A stretch of 64,000 bases of DNA from Motiliproteus sp036960175 (lineage in GTDB: Bacteria > Pseudomonadota > Gammaproteobacteria > Pseudomonadales > Balneatricaceae), in the NCBI GenBank assembly GCA_036960175.1, contig JBALWH010000020.1:8141-72140 (forward strand). The letters are read 5' to 3'. How positions within the stretch are numbered: position 1 is the first letter of the stretch; every line of letters starts with the position of its first letter. Positions 52,093 to 61,332 of the stretch are shown here, one piece after another. A program made the position numbers and the translations under genes. Below the pieces are notes generated by a model. The model saw only the letters and a program-made list of their open reading frames with translations. It made no database searches and was not told the origin of the DNA.

Positions 52093-53175
52093 TTAGTCTG
52101 CCATGGCCGCCAGCATTTCGGCCTGGTGCTCCTGAATCAGCGGACCAATCACCACGTGCACATCCCCTTCCATCACTTCAGCCAGCTTATAGAGAGTGAG
52201 ATTGATACGGTGGTCGGTAACTCGCCCCTGTGGATAATTATAGGTACGAATACGCTCAGAACGGTCGCCGCTACCGATGAGACTCTTACGCGCATCGGCG
52301 CGTTCGGAGGCTTCTTTTTCCTGCACGCCAGCAAGCATTCGCGACGCCAGCAGCGACATAGCCTTGGCCCGATTTTTATGCTGAGAGCGCTCTTCCTGAC
52401 ACTCCACCACGATTCCCGTAGGGATATGGGTCAGACGGATGGCAGAGTCAGTTTTGTTAACATGCTGGCCACCAGCACCAGAGGCTCTGAAGGTATCAAC
52501 CCGTAAATCCGCCTTCTTAATATCGACCGCTTCGGTCGACTCCACTTCCGGCATCACCGCCACGGTGCAGGCGGAAGTATGGATACGTCCCTGGGATTCA
52601 GTTTCCGGGACTCTCTGTACGCGATGGGCACCGGATTCAAATTTCAGCTTGGAATATACATCTTGGCCAACGATACGGGTGATGATCTCTTTATAGCCAC
52701 CATGTTCGCCTTGATTCTCGCTGATCACTTCGATGCGCCAGCCCTGTTTTTCGGCATACTTGGAATACATCCGAAACAGATCACCAGCAAAAATAGCCGC
52801 TTCATCACCACCGGTCCCGGCACGAACTTCCAAAAAGGTGTTATGGGAGTCGTTGGGATCTTTTGGCAGTAATAACCTTTGTAGCTCCAGCTCCTGCGCT
52901 TCACGAGAAGATTCCGCTTCTAGCAGCTCTTCTTGTGCCATTGCACGCATATCAGCATCGCCATCTTTCAACATTTCCTTGGCTTCGGCGATATCCTCCA
53001 GCACCTTCATATACTGGTTAAAATGCTCAACCACCGGTTCTAGCTCCGCATATTCTTTGGAATAGCTGCGAAAACGGTCCTGATCACTGATGACTTCACC
53101 ATCACCAAGCAATGCGGAAAGCTCCTCAAAACGATCCTTGAGGATTTCGAGTTTGTTAAGAATAGATGGTTTCAT
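52093..53175 (-). CDS. prfA: Peptide chain release factor 1
   Basis: Recognises UAA and UAG stop codons. The 360-residue protein has the GGQ motif in GAGGQHVNKTDSAIR and the expected RF1 length. Its start overlaps the hemA stop by one base in the hemA-prfA-prmC order. Confidence 0.97.
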   Translation of the reverse strand: MKPSILNKLEILKDRFEELSALLGDGEVISDQDRFRSYSKEYAELEPVVEHFNQYMKVLEDIAEAKEMLKDGDADMRAMAQEELLEAESSREAQELELQRLLLPKDPNDSHNTFLEVRAGTGGDEAAIFAGDLFRMYSKYAEKQGWRIEVISENQGEHGGYKEIITRIVGQDVYSKLKFESGAHRVQRVPETESQGRIHTSACTVAVMPEVESTEAVDIKKADLRVDTFRASGAGGQHVNKTDSAIRLTHIPTGIVVECQEERSQHKNRAKAMSLLASRMLAGVQEKEASERADARKSLIGSGDRSERIRTYNYPQGRVTDHRINLTLYKLAEVMEGDVHVVIGPLIQEHQAEMLAAMAD

Positions 53176-54446
53176 CAGTTGTCTTCAGTAGTGTTGGGAG
53201 CCAGTTCAAACAGCTCCTGTGTCAGCTCAAGTAGATCATTACGGCCCAAAGAGGAGGCCTTTTTCATCTGTATGCTGGGTGAATGTATCAACTTATTTGT
53301 TAAGCCGCGGGCTAGTTGCTGCAGCACGTCCTCTGCAGATTTACCCTTGGCAAGCATTTTCAACGCCCGATCAACTTCTTGATCTCTGATACCTTCAGCA
53401 TGCGCCCGCAATGCCCGCAAGGTTGATACTGCGTCCAGCGAGCGCACCTGCTGCATAAAGCCGTGGGTGCCTTTATCGATCAGGCTTTCTGCTTCTAAGG
53501 CTGCAGTTTCCCGAGATTTTAAGTTTTCATCAATGACTTCTTTCAGGTCATCTACGGTATACAGGTAAACATCGGAAAGTTCTGCAACTTCTGCCTCGAT
53601 ATCACGAGGAACCGCGATATCCACCATGAATATGGGCCGGTGTTTACGGCGCTTCAACGCTCGCTCTACCGCACCTTTACCGAGGATGGGTAACTGGCTG
53701 GCAGTGGAAGATATTACGATATCCGCATCGCCGAGCACATCTGGAATATCTGATAGCAGCACGGCCTCTGCTCCAAATTGGTTGGCAAGGGCCTGAGCTC
53801 GCGCCAACGTCCGGTTAGCCACTACGATCTTCTTGATGCCATTTTGCACCAGATGACGAGCCACCAGATCAATGGTTTCCCCAGCACCGATCAATAACGC
53901 ATGACTCTGCCTCAGGTCGGCAAAGATGTGCTGAGCCAGACTGACGGCAGCATAAGCCACCGATACCGGATTTTCACCAATGGTGGTTTGGGTGCGAACT
54001 TGCTTGGCAATTGTGAAAGTTTGCTGAAACAGCCGCCCCAACTCGGAGCGAATAGCATTAGCCGACTGTGCCACAGCATAAGAGGACTTCAGTTGACCGA
54101 GGATTTGAGGCTCACCCAGTACTAGCGAATCCAGGCCACAAGCAACGCGCATCATATGTTTGACGGCGTCACTATCCCGATACAAATAACTGCAGGCCTC
54201 GAGGTCGCTTAGCTCTACTTGATGATATTGACTCATCCAGCGCAGCAACGCCTGGGCACCCTCGTGCTGACCGGAACAATAAAGTTCAGTCCTGTTACAG
54301 GTCGAAAGAATGGCAATCTCATCTACTTCTGCGAACTGACACGCTTGTGCCAGAGCGTCCTCCATCTGTTCAGGAGCAAACGCAACTTTCTCACGGACGT
54401 CGACCGATGCGGTCTTGTGATTAATACCTAATGCCAGCAGCGCCAT
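53175..54446 (-). CDS. hemA: Glutamyl-tRNA reductase
   Basis: First step of C5-pathway tetrapyrrole synthesis, reducing glutamyl-tRNA to glutamate semialdehyde. The 423 residues show the catalytic Cys in LSTCNRTELY and the NADPH domain. It is the first gene of the minus-strand series and is divergent from the TPR lipoprotein gene, as in Pseudomonas. Confidence 0.97.
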   Translation of the reverse strand: MALLALGINHKTASVDVREKVAFAPEQMEDALAQACQFAEVDEIAILSTCNRTELYCSGQHEGAQALLRWMSQYHQVELSDLEACSYLYRDSDAVKHMMRVACGLDSLVLGEPQILGQLKSSYAVAQSANAIRSELGRLFQQTFTIAKQVRTQTTIGENPVSVAYAAVSLAQHIFADLRQSHALLIGAGETIDLVARHLVQNGIKKIVVANRTLARAQALANQFGAEAVLLSDIPDVLGDADIVISSTASQLPILGKGAVERALKRRKHRPIFMVDIAVPRDIEAEVAELSDVYLYTVDDLKEVIDENLKSRETAALEAESLIDKGTHGFMQQVRSLDAVSTLRALRAHAEGIRDQEVDRALKMLAKGKSAEDVLQQLARGLTNKLIHSPSIQMKKASSLGRNDLLELTQELFELAPNTTEDN

Positions 54447-54681
54447 AGGCTTTTATACATCTCCAAAGCAGGTCAGCGCGTAATGATACATTTAATTGAG
54501 CTATTTGGAAAAAAGGCTGTCTATTTTCAGTGCCCGGTAGCAATGACGCCTTGATACAGGACATTTTCATCCTGAAAATCTCTGTGAGATAGTCGCTGAC
54601 ATTAATATCGATCATGCTTATAGTTAGGAAGCCCCGCCGACAGCGGATCTCCATACAGACATTCAACCTACAGGATTTGAT

Positions 54682-56433
54682 GTGCTGCCAATAAATAACC
54701 GTACCGGTATGCTGTTCTCGCTGCTAGCCATTGCAGCCATTTCTATTTCTGGGTGTGCTAACCGTCAACAAACGATCGAGCCAGCAGCAGAAACTTCTAC
54801 CGAACAGCGCAGCAGCTCCGCGCAAGAGCAGCCATCATTACCCAAATCAAGCTTCCTTCCATCGACGCTTTATGCATTGATGGTTGCAGAAATGGCCGCC
54901 CATCGAGGCCTACCCAGAGTCACCCTGCACAACTACCTGCAAGAAGCGGAAAAAACCGGCGATCTCGGCATTATTCAACGCTCGGTAGAACTGTCTAACC
55001 ACTTACGAGACAGTGACGCCATGCTTAAGGCTACTACACTCTGGGCCAAAGCAGAGCCAGACAACCCCACACCTTTTCGCATCGCCACCAAAGAACTAAT
55101 TAGCCGCGGCGAAGTCGATAAAGCATTACCGCTGCTAGAGAAAGCACTGCAACTAGGCAGCCTAGAAGTGATCGACGCCCTCACCAGCAGAGTTCAGCGA
55201 ATGGACACTGAAGAACGCCAAAGCTATCTGGCGCTGATCAACAAAATGCTGTTAACCGATCCCGATAACGCACAACTGATTTATGGCAAAGCGGCTTTAG
55301 TCGCCGCTCAGGATGACCTAGACCAAGCCCTGACATTAACACAACAAGCCCTCAGCCTAACCCCGGACTTCGAACGCGCCATTTTACTTGAAGCGGATTT
55401 ACAAAATCGCACAGGCCATCTCGACACCGCGCTGGGACACTTACGAGAAGAACTCAGAGATCTCGATAGCAAACAGATGCGAACTCTCTACACGCGCCTG
55501 CTACTGGAAAAGAAACAATACCCCCAGGCAGAACAGCAAGCAGAAATGCTAATCAACAAATCCCCGGATGACCACAGCCTGCAATTTTATCTCGGCGTTT
55601 TACTGCTGGAACACAACCGTCTTGACCTTAGCGAGCACTACTTCAGCAAACTAGCAGAAGAATCTGGCCACAATAGCGCCCTCAGTTATTACCAAGGCCG
55701 CATTGCTCAAATAAAAAACCAAAGCGAACAGGCGCTGGTCCATTATCGCCAGGTATCTGATGCGCCCTACTTGCTGGCAGCCTACACAGAGATCATCAAA
55801 CTCCTGACAAGCGCCGAGGATCAAGCAAAACTTTCTCAGATTTTCGCCCAAGCCAAACAGAATCACTCTGAATCCAGCGCCATGTTTTACGCCCTGGAAG
55901 CCGCCTGGCTGGTCGACCACAGCTTCGACCTGAAAGCAATGGAGCTACTTGACCAAGGCCTGGGCGAGCATCCGGAAAACACAAGGCTCAGATACAGCCG
56001 CGCCATGCTAGGGGAAAAACTTGGCAACATGACGCTGATGGAGAGCGACCTGCGCTTCCTGCTTAAACTGGAGCCAGATAACGCCACCGCTATGAATGCA
56101 CTGGGCTACAGCCTAACGGACAACACAGGTCGCCACTCCGAGGCTTTGGAACTGATCAAAAAAGCCCTGGCACTAAAGCCAGACGACCCTGCCATTCTCG
56201 ACAGCATGGGCTGGGCCTATTATCACCTTGGTGAGCTACAACTATCATTACAGTATCTGCAACAAGCCTTTAATAACTTCCCCGATCCGGAGATCGCCGC
56301 TCATTTAGGAAGCGTTAACTGGGCTCTGGGCAACAAAGCAGAAGCGCTTAAAATCTGGCAAGAAGCCTTAGAACAGCAACCGGATAACCGCTATATCATC
56401 GACGCCATGGAGGCGGCAGAGAAGGGAATCTGA
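54682..56433 (+). CDS. TPR-repeat lipoprotein
   Basis: A 583-residue lipoprotein (lipobox ISISGC, Cys25) composed largely of tetratricopeptide repeats. Start is GTG with AGGA seven bases upstream. The C-terminal repeats are clear (MNALGYSLTDNTGRHSEALE; ILDSMGWAYYHLGELQLSLQ). It is in the place of the conserved TPR gene between hemA and lolB and ends one base before lolB. Confidence 0.88.
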   Translation: MLPINNRTGMLFSLLAIAAISISGCANRQQTIEPAAETSTEQRSSSAQEQPSLPKSSFLPSTLYALMVAEMAAHRGLPRVTLHNYLQEAEKTGDLGIIQRSVELSNHLRDSDAMLKATTLWAKAEPDNPTPFRIATKELISRGEVDKALPLLEKALQLGSLEVIDALTSRVQRMDTEERQSYLALINKMLLTDPDNAQLIYGKAALVAAQDDLDQALTLTQQALSLTPDFERAILLEADLQNRTGHLDTALGHLREELRDLDSKQMRTLYTRLLLEKKQYPQAEQQAEMLINKSPDDHSLQFYLGVLLLEHNRLDLSEHYFSKLAEESGHNSALSYYQGRIAQIKNQSEQALVHYRQVSDAPYLLAAYTEIIKLLTSAEDQAKLSQIFAQAKQNHSESSAMFYALEAAWLVDHSFDLKAMELLDQGLGEHPENTRLRYSRAMLGEKLGNMTLMESDLRFLLKLEPDNATAMNALGYSLTDNTGRHSEALELIKKALALKPDDPAILDSMGWAYYHLGELQLSLQYLQQAFNNFPDPEIAAHLGSVNWALGNKAEALKIWQEALEQQPDNRYIIDAMEAAEKGI

Positions 56434-56434
56434 G

Positions 56435-57055
56435 GTGATTAGACGTTTATCGATCCCCATTAGCCTAGCGTTATTATTTCTGCTGCCAGGCTGTAGTAGC
56501 ACACCATCTGAACCACAAACATCAGCGCCCAGCCACAGCTGGATGCAACAGCAACAGTGGCTCGAAGGTCAGCAACATTGGCAGATCAATGGCAAGATAG
56601 GCATTCGACAAGGCCAGGAACTCACCGCTGCGGCGATGAGCTGGACTCAGCAGTCAGACCGTTACCATATATTTATGAGCGGCCCGATGGGACAGGGCGC
56701 TATAGACATAAAAGGCTCCCACCAAAACGTCACTATGCAGATCAGTGGCGAGGGAATCTACTTTGCGTCCAGCCCCGAAGAGTTACTTGAACAGCGCCTA
56801 GGGTGGTCTCTACCCATTGGCAATTTACTTTATTGGATCAAAGGATTACCGGCACCCGGAACTGCCCACCAGAAAAGCCTGGACCAGCACAACCGATTGG
56901 AAACATTAGAGCAGAACAACTGGCAAATCCGTTACCACAGCTATCGAACCGTCGAGGATGGAAACCTGCCAGGTAAAATCGTTCTGCGCCAAGGCAAAAA
57001 AATACGCGTAACGCTAATTATCAAGGAATGGAATTTAAACCCTCCTGCTGGTTAA
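56435..57055 (+). CDS. lolB: Outer-membrane lipoprotein insertion factor LolB
   Basis: Receives lipoproteins from LolA and inserts them into the outer membrane. The 206 residues have a lipobox (LLPGC, Cys20) and the LolB core WQINGKIGIRQGQELTAAAM. Start is GTG, one base after the TPR gene stop. The usual downstream neighbour ispE is missing; a tRNA-Gln gene follows after 93 bp. Confidence 0.93.
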   Translation: MIRRLSIPISLALLFLLPGCSSTPSEPQTSAPSHSWMQQQQWLEGQQHWQINGKIGIRQGQELTAAAMSWTQQSDRYHIFMSGPMGQGAIDIKGSHQNVTMQISGEGIYFASSPEELLEQRLGWSLPIGNLLYWIKGLPAPGTAHQKSLDQHNRLETLEQNNWQIRYHSYRTVEDGNLPGKIVLRQGKKIRVTLIIKEWNLNPPAG

Positions 57056-57073
57056 ATATTACCCGTACTTTGT

Positions 57074-57103
57074 TTGACTTCCTGCCTCCGTTCAACGAAA
57101 ATA
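57074..57103 (+). promoter_or_regulatory. Possible promoter of tRNA-Gln 1
   Basis: TTGACT followed after 18 bases by AAAATA, 46 bp before the tRNA. The -10 box is weak. Confidence 0.35.
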
Positions 57104-57148
57104 CCGCCTCGAAAATTCGGGCTCGTTTATAGACGAATCCTTAATTGT

Positions 57149-57223
57149 TGGGGTATCGCCAAGCGGTAAGGCAACGGGTTTTGATCTCGTCATGCGCAGG
57201 TTCGAATCCTGCTACCCCAGCCA
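57149..57223 (+). tRNA. tRNA-Gln (TTG), copy 1
   Basis: A 75-base cloverleaf from TGGGGTATCGCC to the encoded CCA. The anticodon TTG is at 57181-57183 in the loop TTTTGAT, the T loop is GGTTCGAATCC, and the acceptor arms TGGGGTA/TACCCCA pair. It is identical to the copy at 60883. Confidence 0.97.
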
Positions 57224-57279
57224 TCGATTAAACTGAATTTGCCAACGGCAAATCACCCCCTTACCTAAAGGTATCCAGC

Positions 57280-58221
57280 GTGTCCAAGTTAATGGTATTC
57301 AGCGGTAACGCTAACCCGGCACTGGCTGAAAAGGTCGTTGAAAAGCTAGGCATCTCTCTCGGAAATGCGACTGTCGGTCGCTTCAGTGATGGCGAGATCG
57401 CAATCGAGCTTAACGAAAATGTTCGAGGCAAGGATGTTTTTATCATCCAGTCCACCTCGGCACCCACCAACGACCATCTGATGGAACTGATTCTGATGGC
57501 GGATGCCTTGCGTCGCGCTTCCGCCACCCGCATCACCGCCGTTGTGCCTTACTTCGGGTACGCCCGCCAGGACCGTCGCCCCCGTTCTGCACGAGTACCA
57601 ATCAGCGCTAAAGTAGCAGCAGGCATGATGGACGCTGTCGGCATTGACCGCGTACTAACGGTTGATCTACACGCCGACCAGATTCAAGGCTTCTTCGACA
57701 TCCCTGTAGATAACGTCTACGGCTCTCCAGTACTACTGGAAGACATCCTGAATCAGAACTACGACAACCCCATCATCGTATCTCCTGATGTCGGCGGCGT
57801 AGTTCGCGCCCGCGCTGTAGCCAAACAGCTTAATACCGAACTGGCCATCATCGATAAGCGTCGCGAAAAAGCTAACGTAGCCCAGGTCATGCACATCATC
57901 GGTGATGTCACTGATCGCACCTGCATCCTGGTTGACGACATGTGCGATACTGCGGGCACCTTATGCAAGGCTGCTGAGGCACTGAAAGAACACGGCGCTT
58001 CAAAGGTTATTGCTTATGCAACCCATCCGGTATTGTCCGGCCGCGCGCTCGAGAATTTAAAAGCTTCCAGCCTTGATGAACTGGTCGTTACTGACACCAT
58101 TCCATTAAGCCCGGAAATGAGCAAATGCAAAAACGTTCGTCAGCTGACGTTATCAGATCTGCTGGCCGAATCGATTCGTCGCGTTTGCAATGAAGAATCC
58201 ATCAGCGCGATGTTTCTGTAA
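57280..58221 (+). CDS. prs: Ribose-phosphate pyrophosphokinase
   Basis: Makes PRPP from ribose 5-phosphate and ATP. The 313 residues include the PRPP-binding loop VDDMCDTAGTL and VPYFGYARQDRR. It begins with GTG. It is followed by rplY with a terminator or attenuator hairpin in between. Confidence 0.97.
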   Translation: MSKLMVFSGNANPALAEKVVEKLGISLGNATVGRFSDGEIAIELNENVRGKDVFIIQSTSAPTNDHLMELILMADALRRASATRITAVVPYFGYARQDRRPRSARVPISAKVAAGMMDAVGIDRVLTVDLHADQIQGFFDIPVDNVYGSPVLLEDILNQNYDNPIIVSPDVGGVVRARAVAKQLNTELAIIDKRREKANVAQVMHIIGDVTDRTCILVDDMCDTAGTLCKAAEALKEHGASKVIAYATHPVLSGRALENLKASSLDELVVTDTIPLSPEMSKCKNVRQLTLSDLLAESIRRVCNEESISAMFL

Positions 58222-58282
58222 CAGATGTTTCTGTAACAATAGGCAACGCCCTTATTATTTAGCCCATTTGGGTTTCATTAAC

Positions 58283-58323
58283 GCTGCAAATTTCTGGTCG
58301 CAAGAAATCTGCAGCTTTTGTTT
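58283..58323 (+). terminator. Terminator/attenuator between prs and rplY
   Basis: GCTGCAAATTTCT and AGAAATCTGCAGC pair with one mismatch, followed by TTTTGTTT, 15 bp before the rplY start. It may end prs transcripts or limit rplY. Confidence 0.7.
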
Positions 58324-58337
58324 AAAGGAAGACTACA

Positions 58338-58916
58338 ATGTCTGATTTCATCATTAATGCCGAAAAGCGCACACTCCAGGGGAAAGGTGCGAGCCGCCGC
58401 CTGCGTCGCTTAGAGGGCAACATCCCTGCCATTATTTTCGGTGGCAACCAAGAGCCACAGCCTCTGACTCTGATCCACAAAGATCTGCTCAAGCAACTGG
58501 AAAGCGAGTCTTTCTACTCCAGCATTCTGACTATCAGCATTGATGGCTCTGAAGAAAAAGTGATCCTCAAGGACCTGCAGCGCCATCCTGCCAAGATCGC
58601 TGTTCTGCATGCAGACTTTCAGCGCGTACTACCTGGCGAGAACGTTAAGATCACCATCCCTCTACACTTCATCAACGAAGACACGAATCCAGCGATCAAA
58701 CTGGGCGCGGTAGCTTCCCATACCACGAACCAGGTACGGGTTATAGCTACTCCAGAAACCCTGCCTGAATACCTGGCTGTTGATATGCAGAACGTTGAAC
58801 CAGGCCAGATCGTCCATCTGTCAGACGTTATCGTTCCTGAAGGCGTTGAAATTGAAGCGCTGCGTCTGGGCGCCGATCACGACCAAGCAGTAGGCAACGT
58901 TACTGCTAAGCACTAA
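58338..58916 (+). CDS. rplY: 50S ribosomal protein bL25 (CTC/TL5 form)
   Basis: Binds 5S rRNA. The 192-residue protein has the N-terminal L25 domain (GASRRLRRLEGNIPAIIFGG) and the C-terminal TL5 domain. It has GGAAG before the ATG. It is followed by pth as in most gammaproteobacteria. Confidence 0.96.
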   Translation: MSDFIINAEKRTLQGKGASRRLRRLEGNIPAIIFGGNQEPQPLTLIHKDLLKQLESESFYSSILTISIDGSEEKVILKDLQRHPAKIAVLHADFQRVLPGENVKITIPLHFINEDTNPAIKLGAVASHTTNQVRVIATPETLPEYLAVDMQNVEPGQIVHLSDVIVPEGVEIEALRLGADHDQAVGNVTAKH

Positions 58917-58943
58917 AGTCTCGCAGACCAGATAGGTCCCGCA

Positions 58944-59531
58944 TTGAATACGCCGGTTCAGATGATTGTCGGCCTGGGAAACCCAGGCAACCAGTACCAT
59001 CAAACCCGTCACAATGCCGGGGCCGAATGCGTGGAGCTGCTTGCACAGCAGCTCCACGCAAACCTCCAACCTGAAAAGCGATATCAGGGACTCTACGCCA
59101 AGGCACATATTGGCAGCCAGGATATCCACCTACTTATACCAACCACCTTTATGAATCTCAGCGGTCAGTCCGTACAGACCCTTGCCAGCTATTTTAAAAT
59201 TCCCGTCGAGCACATACTGGTAGCCCACGACGAGCTTGATATCGATCCTGGCAACGCAAGATTCAAACAAGGAGGCGGCCATGGTGGCCACAACGGCTTA
59301 AGAGATATTATTGCCAAATTTGGCGGTAATAAGATGTTCTACCGTTTGCGCCTGGGCATCGGCCATCCAGGTAACGCCAAACAAGTTGCCAGCTTTGTAC
59401 TTAAAAAGGCTCCTCAAAACGAGAGAGAGCTAACACTGGCAGCCATCGATACCGCCTTGCAGTCAATTCCAGATCTAGTTTCTGGGAACCTGCAAAAGGC
59501 GATGAATGACCTCCACAGCTTTAAAGCGTAA
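58944..59531 (+). CDS. pth: Peptidyl-tRNA hydrolase
   Basis: Releases peptides from peptidyl-tRNA. The 195 residues include VGLGNPGNQYHQTRHNAG, with the catalytic His, and GGGHGGHNGLRDI. A TTG at 58944 with AGGT upstream is the likely start; ATG at 58962 is an alternative. Confidence 0.96.
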   Translation: MNTPVQMIVGLGNPGNQYHQTRHNAGAECVELLAQQLHANLQPEKRYQGLYAKAHIGSQDIHLLIPTTFMNLSGQSVQTLASYFKIPVEHILVAHDELDIDPGNARFKQGGGHGGHNGLRDIIAKFGGNKMFYRLRLGIGHPGNAKQVASFVLKKAPQNERELTLAAIDTALQSIPDLVSGNLQKAMNDLHSFKA

Positions 59532-59555
59532 CCACTCCAGCACAGGATTATCCCC

Positions 59556-60647
59556 ATGGGTTTTAATTGCGGCATCGTCGGTCTGCCAAACGTAGGCAAG
59601 TCCACTCTTTTCAACGCTTTGACCAAAGCGGGCATCGGTGCCGAAAACTTCCCTTTCTGCACCATTGAGCCCAACGCCGGAGTCGTTGCCATGCCAGACC
59701 CGCGACTGGACGAGCTGGCCGCGATCGTAAAACCGCAGCGTGTACTCGCGACGACTATGGAATTTGTCGATATCGCAGGATTGGTCGCAGGCGCGTCAAA
59801 AGGAGAAGGACTGGGCAACAAATTCCTGGCAAACATCCGCGAAACCGACGCCATCGCCCACGTAGTCCGCTGCTTCGAAGATGAAAACGTAATTCATGTT
59901 TCCAACAAAATTGACCCACTATCCGATATCGAAATCATCAACACCGAACTAGCACTGGCAGATCTAGAGTCCATTGATAAACAGCTACAGAAAGTTATCC
60001 GTACCGCCAAAAGTGGCGACAAAGACGCCATCAAGATGAAAGCGCTTCTGGACAAACTCCAACCCCACCTAAACCAGGGCTTACCAGCGCGCTCATTGGA
60101 GCTGAATGACGCAGAAAAAATCATGGTCCGCCAGTTTAACCTACTGACAATCAAACCCACGCTCTACATCGCTAACGTGGATGAGGACGGTTTTGAAGAC
60201 AACCCCCATCTCGACCAGGTAGTCGCCCTGGCGGCTGAAGAAGGTGCCGAGGTGGTGGCAATCTGCAACAAACTGGAAGCAGAAATTTCTGAACTGGACG
60301 ACGACGAACGCAACGAGTTCCTAACCGATCTAGGCATGGAAGAACCAGGACTAGATCGAGTCATCCGCGCTGGCTACAAACTACTTGGCCTGCAAACCTA
60401 CTTTACCGCTGGCGTAAAAGAAGTCCGCGCCTGGACCGTCAAGCAGCAAGCAACAGCACCTCAGGCGGCTGGAGCCATCCACACCGACTTCGAAAAAGGC
60501 TTCATTCGGGCAGAGATTATTGGTTACGACGATTTCATTAAAAATAAGGGTGAACAGGGCGCGAAAGAAGCCGGAAAATGGCGCCTGGAAGGCAAAGAAT
60601 ACAAGGTTCAGGACGGGGACGTAATCCACTTCAGATTTAACGTTTAA
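59556..60647 (+). CDS. ychF: Redox-regulated ATPase YchF
   Basis: Obg-family protein of 363 residues that prefers ATP and binds ribosomes. It has the P-loop GLPNVGKST, a coiled-coil insertion and a C-terminal TGS domain (DVIHFRFNV). It lies 24 bp after pth. Confidence 0.97.
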   Translation: MGFNCGIVGLPNVGKSTLFNALTKAGIGAENFPFCTIEPNAGVVAMPDPRLDELAAIVKPQRVLATTMEFVDIAGLVAGASKGEGLGNKFLANIRETDAIAHVVRCFEDENVIHVSNKIDPLSDIEIINTELALADLESIDKQLQKVIRTAKSGDKDAIKMKALLDKLQPHLNQGLPARSLELNDAEKIMVRQFNLLTIKPTLYIANVDEDGFEDNPHLDQVVALAAEEGAEVVAICNKLEAEISELDDDERNEFLTDLGMEEPGLDRVIRAGYKLLGLQTYFTAGVKEVRAWTVKQQATAPQAAGAIHTDFEKGFIRAEIIGYDDFIKNKGEQGAKEAGKWRLEGKEYKVQDGDVIHFRFNV

Positions 60648-60662
60648 TTTGCGGCTTTGGTG

Positions 60663-60691
60663 TTGACAGCCCCAAGGAAACGTAGAATAAT
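60663..60691 (+). promoter_or_regulatory. Sigma-70 promoter of the tRNA-Met/tRNA-Gln unit
   Basis: Consensus TTGACA, 17-base spacer, AATAAT, ending 17 bp before tRNA-Met. It probably drives both tRNA genes. Confidence 0.85.
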
Positions 60692-60708
60692 TCGCGCCTC
60701 AATACGGA

Positions 60709-60785
60709 GGCTATGTAGCTCAGTTGGTTAGAGCACATCACTCATAATGATGGGGTCACTAGTTCGAATCTAGTCATAGCCACCA
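60709..60785 (+). tRNA. tRNA-Met (CAT), elongator type
   Basis: A 77-base gene from GGCTATGTAGCTC to CCACCA with anticodon CAT at 60743-60745 and GTTCGAATC T loop. It closely resembles E. coli elongator tRNA-Met; the D and anticodon arms are the same. Confidence 0.96.
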
Positions 60786-60804
60786 TATTGAAAATATCAG
60801 TAGG

Positions 60805-60866
60805 GGCAAATCACTCGCTCTTATTGATTTGGGGGTTCACTAGCTACAGCCTAGTGATAGCCACCA
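60805..60866 (+). pseudogene. Decayed tRNA-Met copy
   Basis: The last 30 bases (TCACTAGCTACAGCCTAGTG, then ATAGCCACCA) match the tRNA-Met 3' end in about 24 positions, and ATCACTC of the anticodon arm is also recognisable. The T loop, anticodon loop and 5' half are lost, so it cannot form a working tRNA. Confidence 0.7.
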
Positions 60867-60882
60867 TAGCGAATAATATTAC

Positions 60883-60957
60883 TGGGGTATCGCCAAGCGG
60901 TAAGGCAACGGGTTTTGATCTCGTCATGCGCAGGTTCGAATCCTGCTACCCCAGCCA
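60883..60957 (+). tRNA. tRNA-Gln (TTG), copy 2
   Basis: Identical over all 75 bases to the gene at 57149, including the encoded CCA; anticodon TTG at 60915-60917. It is probably cotranscribed with tRNA-Met. Confidence 0.97.
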
Positions 60958-61099
60958 TATTTTCCACACTTCTGCTCCTTCCCATACATACTACAAACAC
61001 GCCACCTGCCCTTCATCGCCGACGAAGCAACCTTTCTAAACCCAGTCACTACAATCCTATTCCAGCCTTGCAGCACCCATCTGCGAAATACTGAATTGC

Positions 61100-61163
61100 C
61101 CTGGTATCGCCAAGCGCTATGACAACAGAGCTTCAAATCCAGGCTTCAGCAACCTGCTAATCC
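61100..61163 (+). pseudogene. Decayed tRNA-Gln copy
   Basis: GGTATCGCCAAGCG is identical to the tRNA-Gln 5' part, followed by a recognisable but altered D arm and a weak 3' part (ACCTGCTAATCCA). The acceptor and anticodon arms no longer pair. The rest of 60958-61332 shows no gene. Confidence 0.65.
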
Positions 61164-61332
61164 AAAACGACATTCCAGCCCCCCCTTAGAACATAGAACG
61201 GAAAAAACTATTACTGCCTATTTGCATAATTACCCAGGCAAGCACTTGAGCCACCGTGCCAAATCACCTATAAAGTGGTACCTTAGTTGTGCCTAATTAT
61301 GGCCAGATTAACTTTTCATATAGCCTGAGCAT

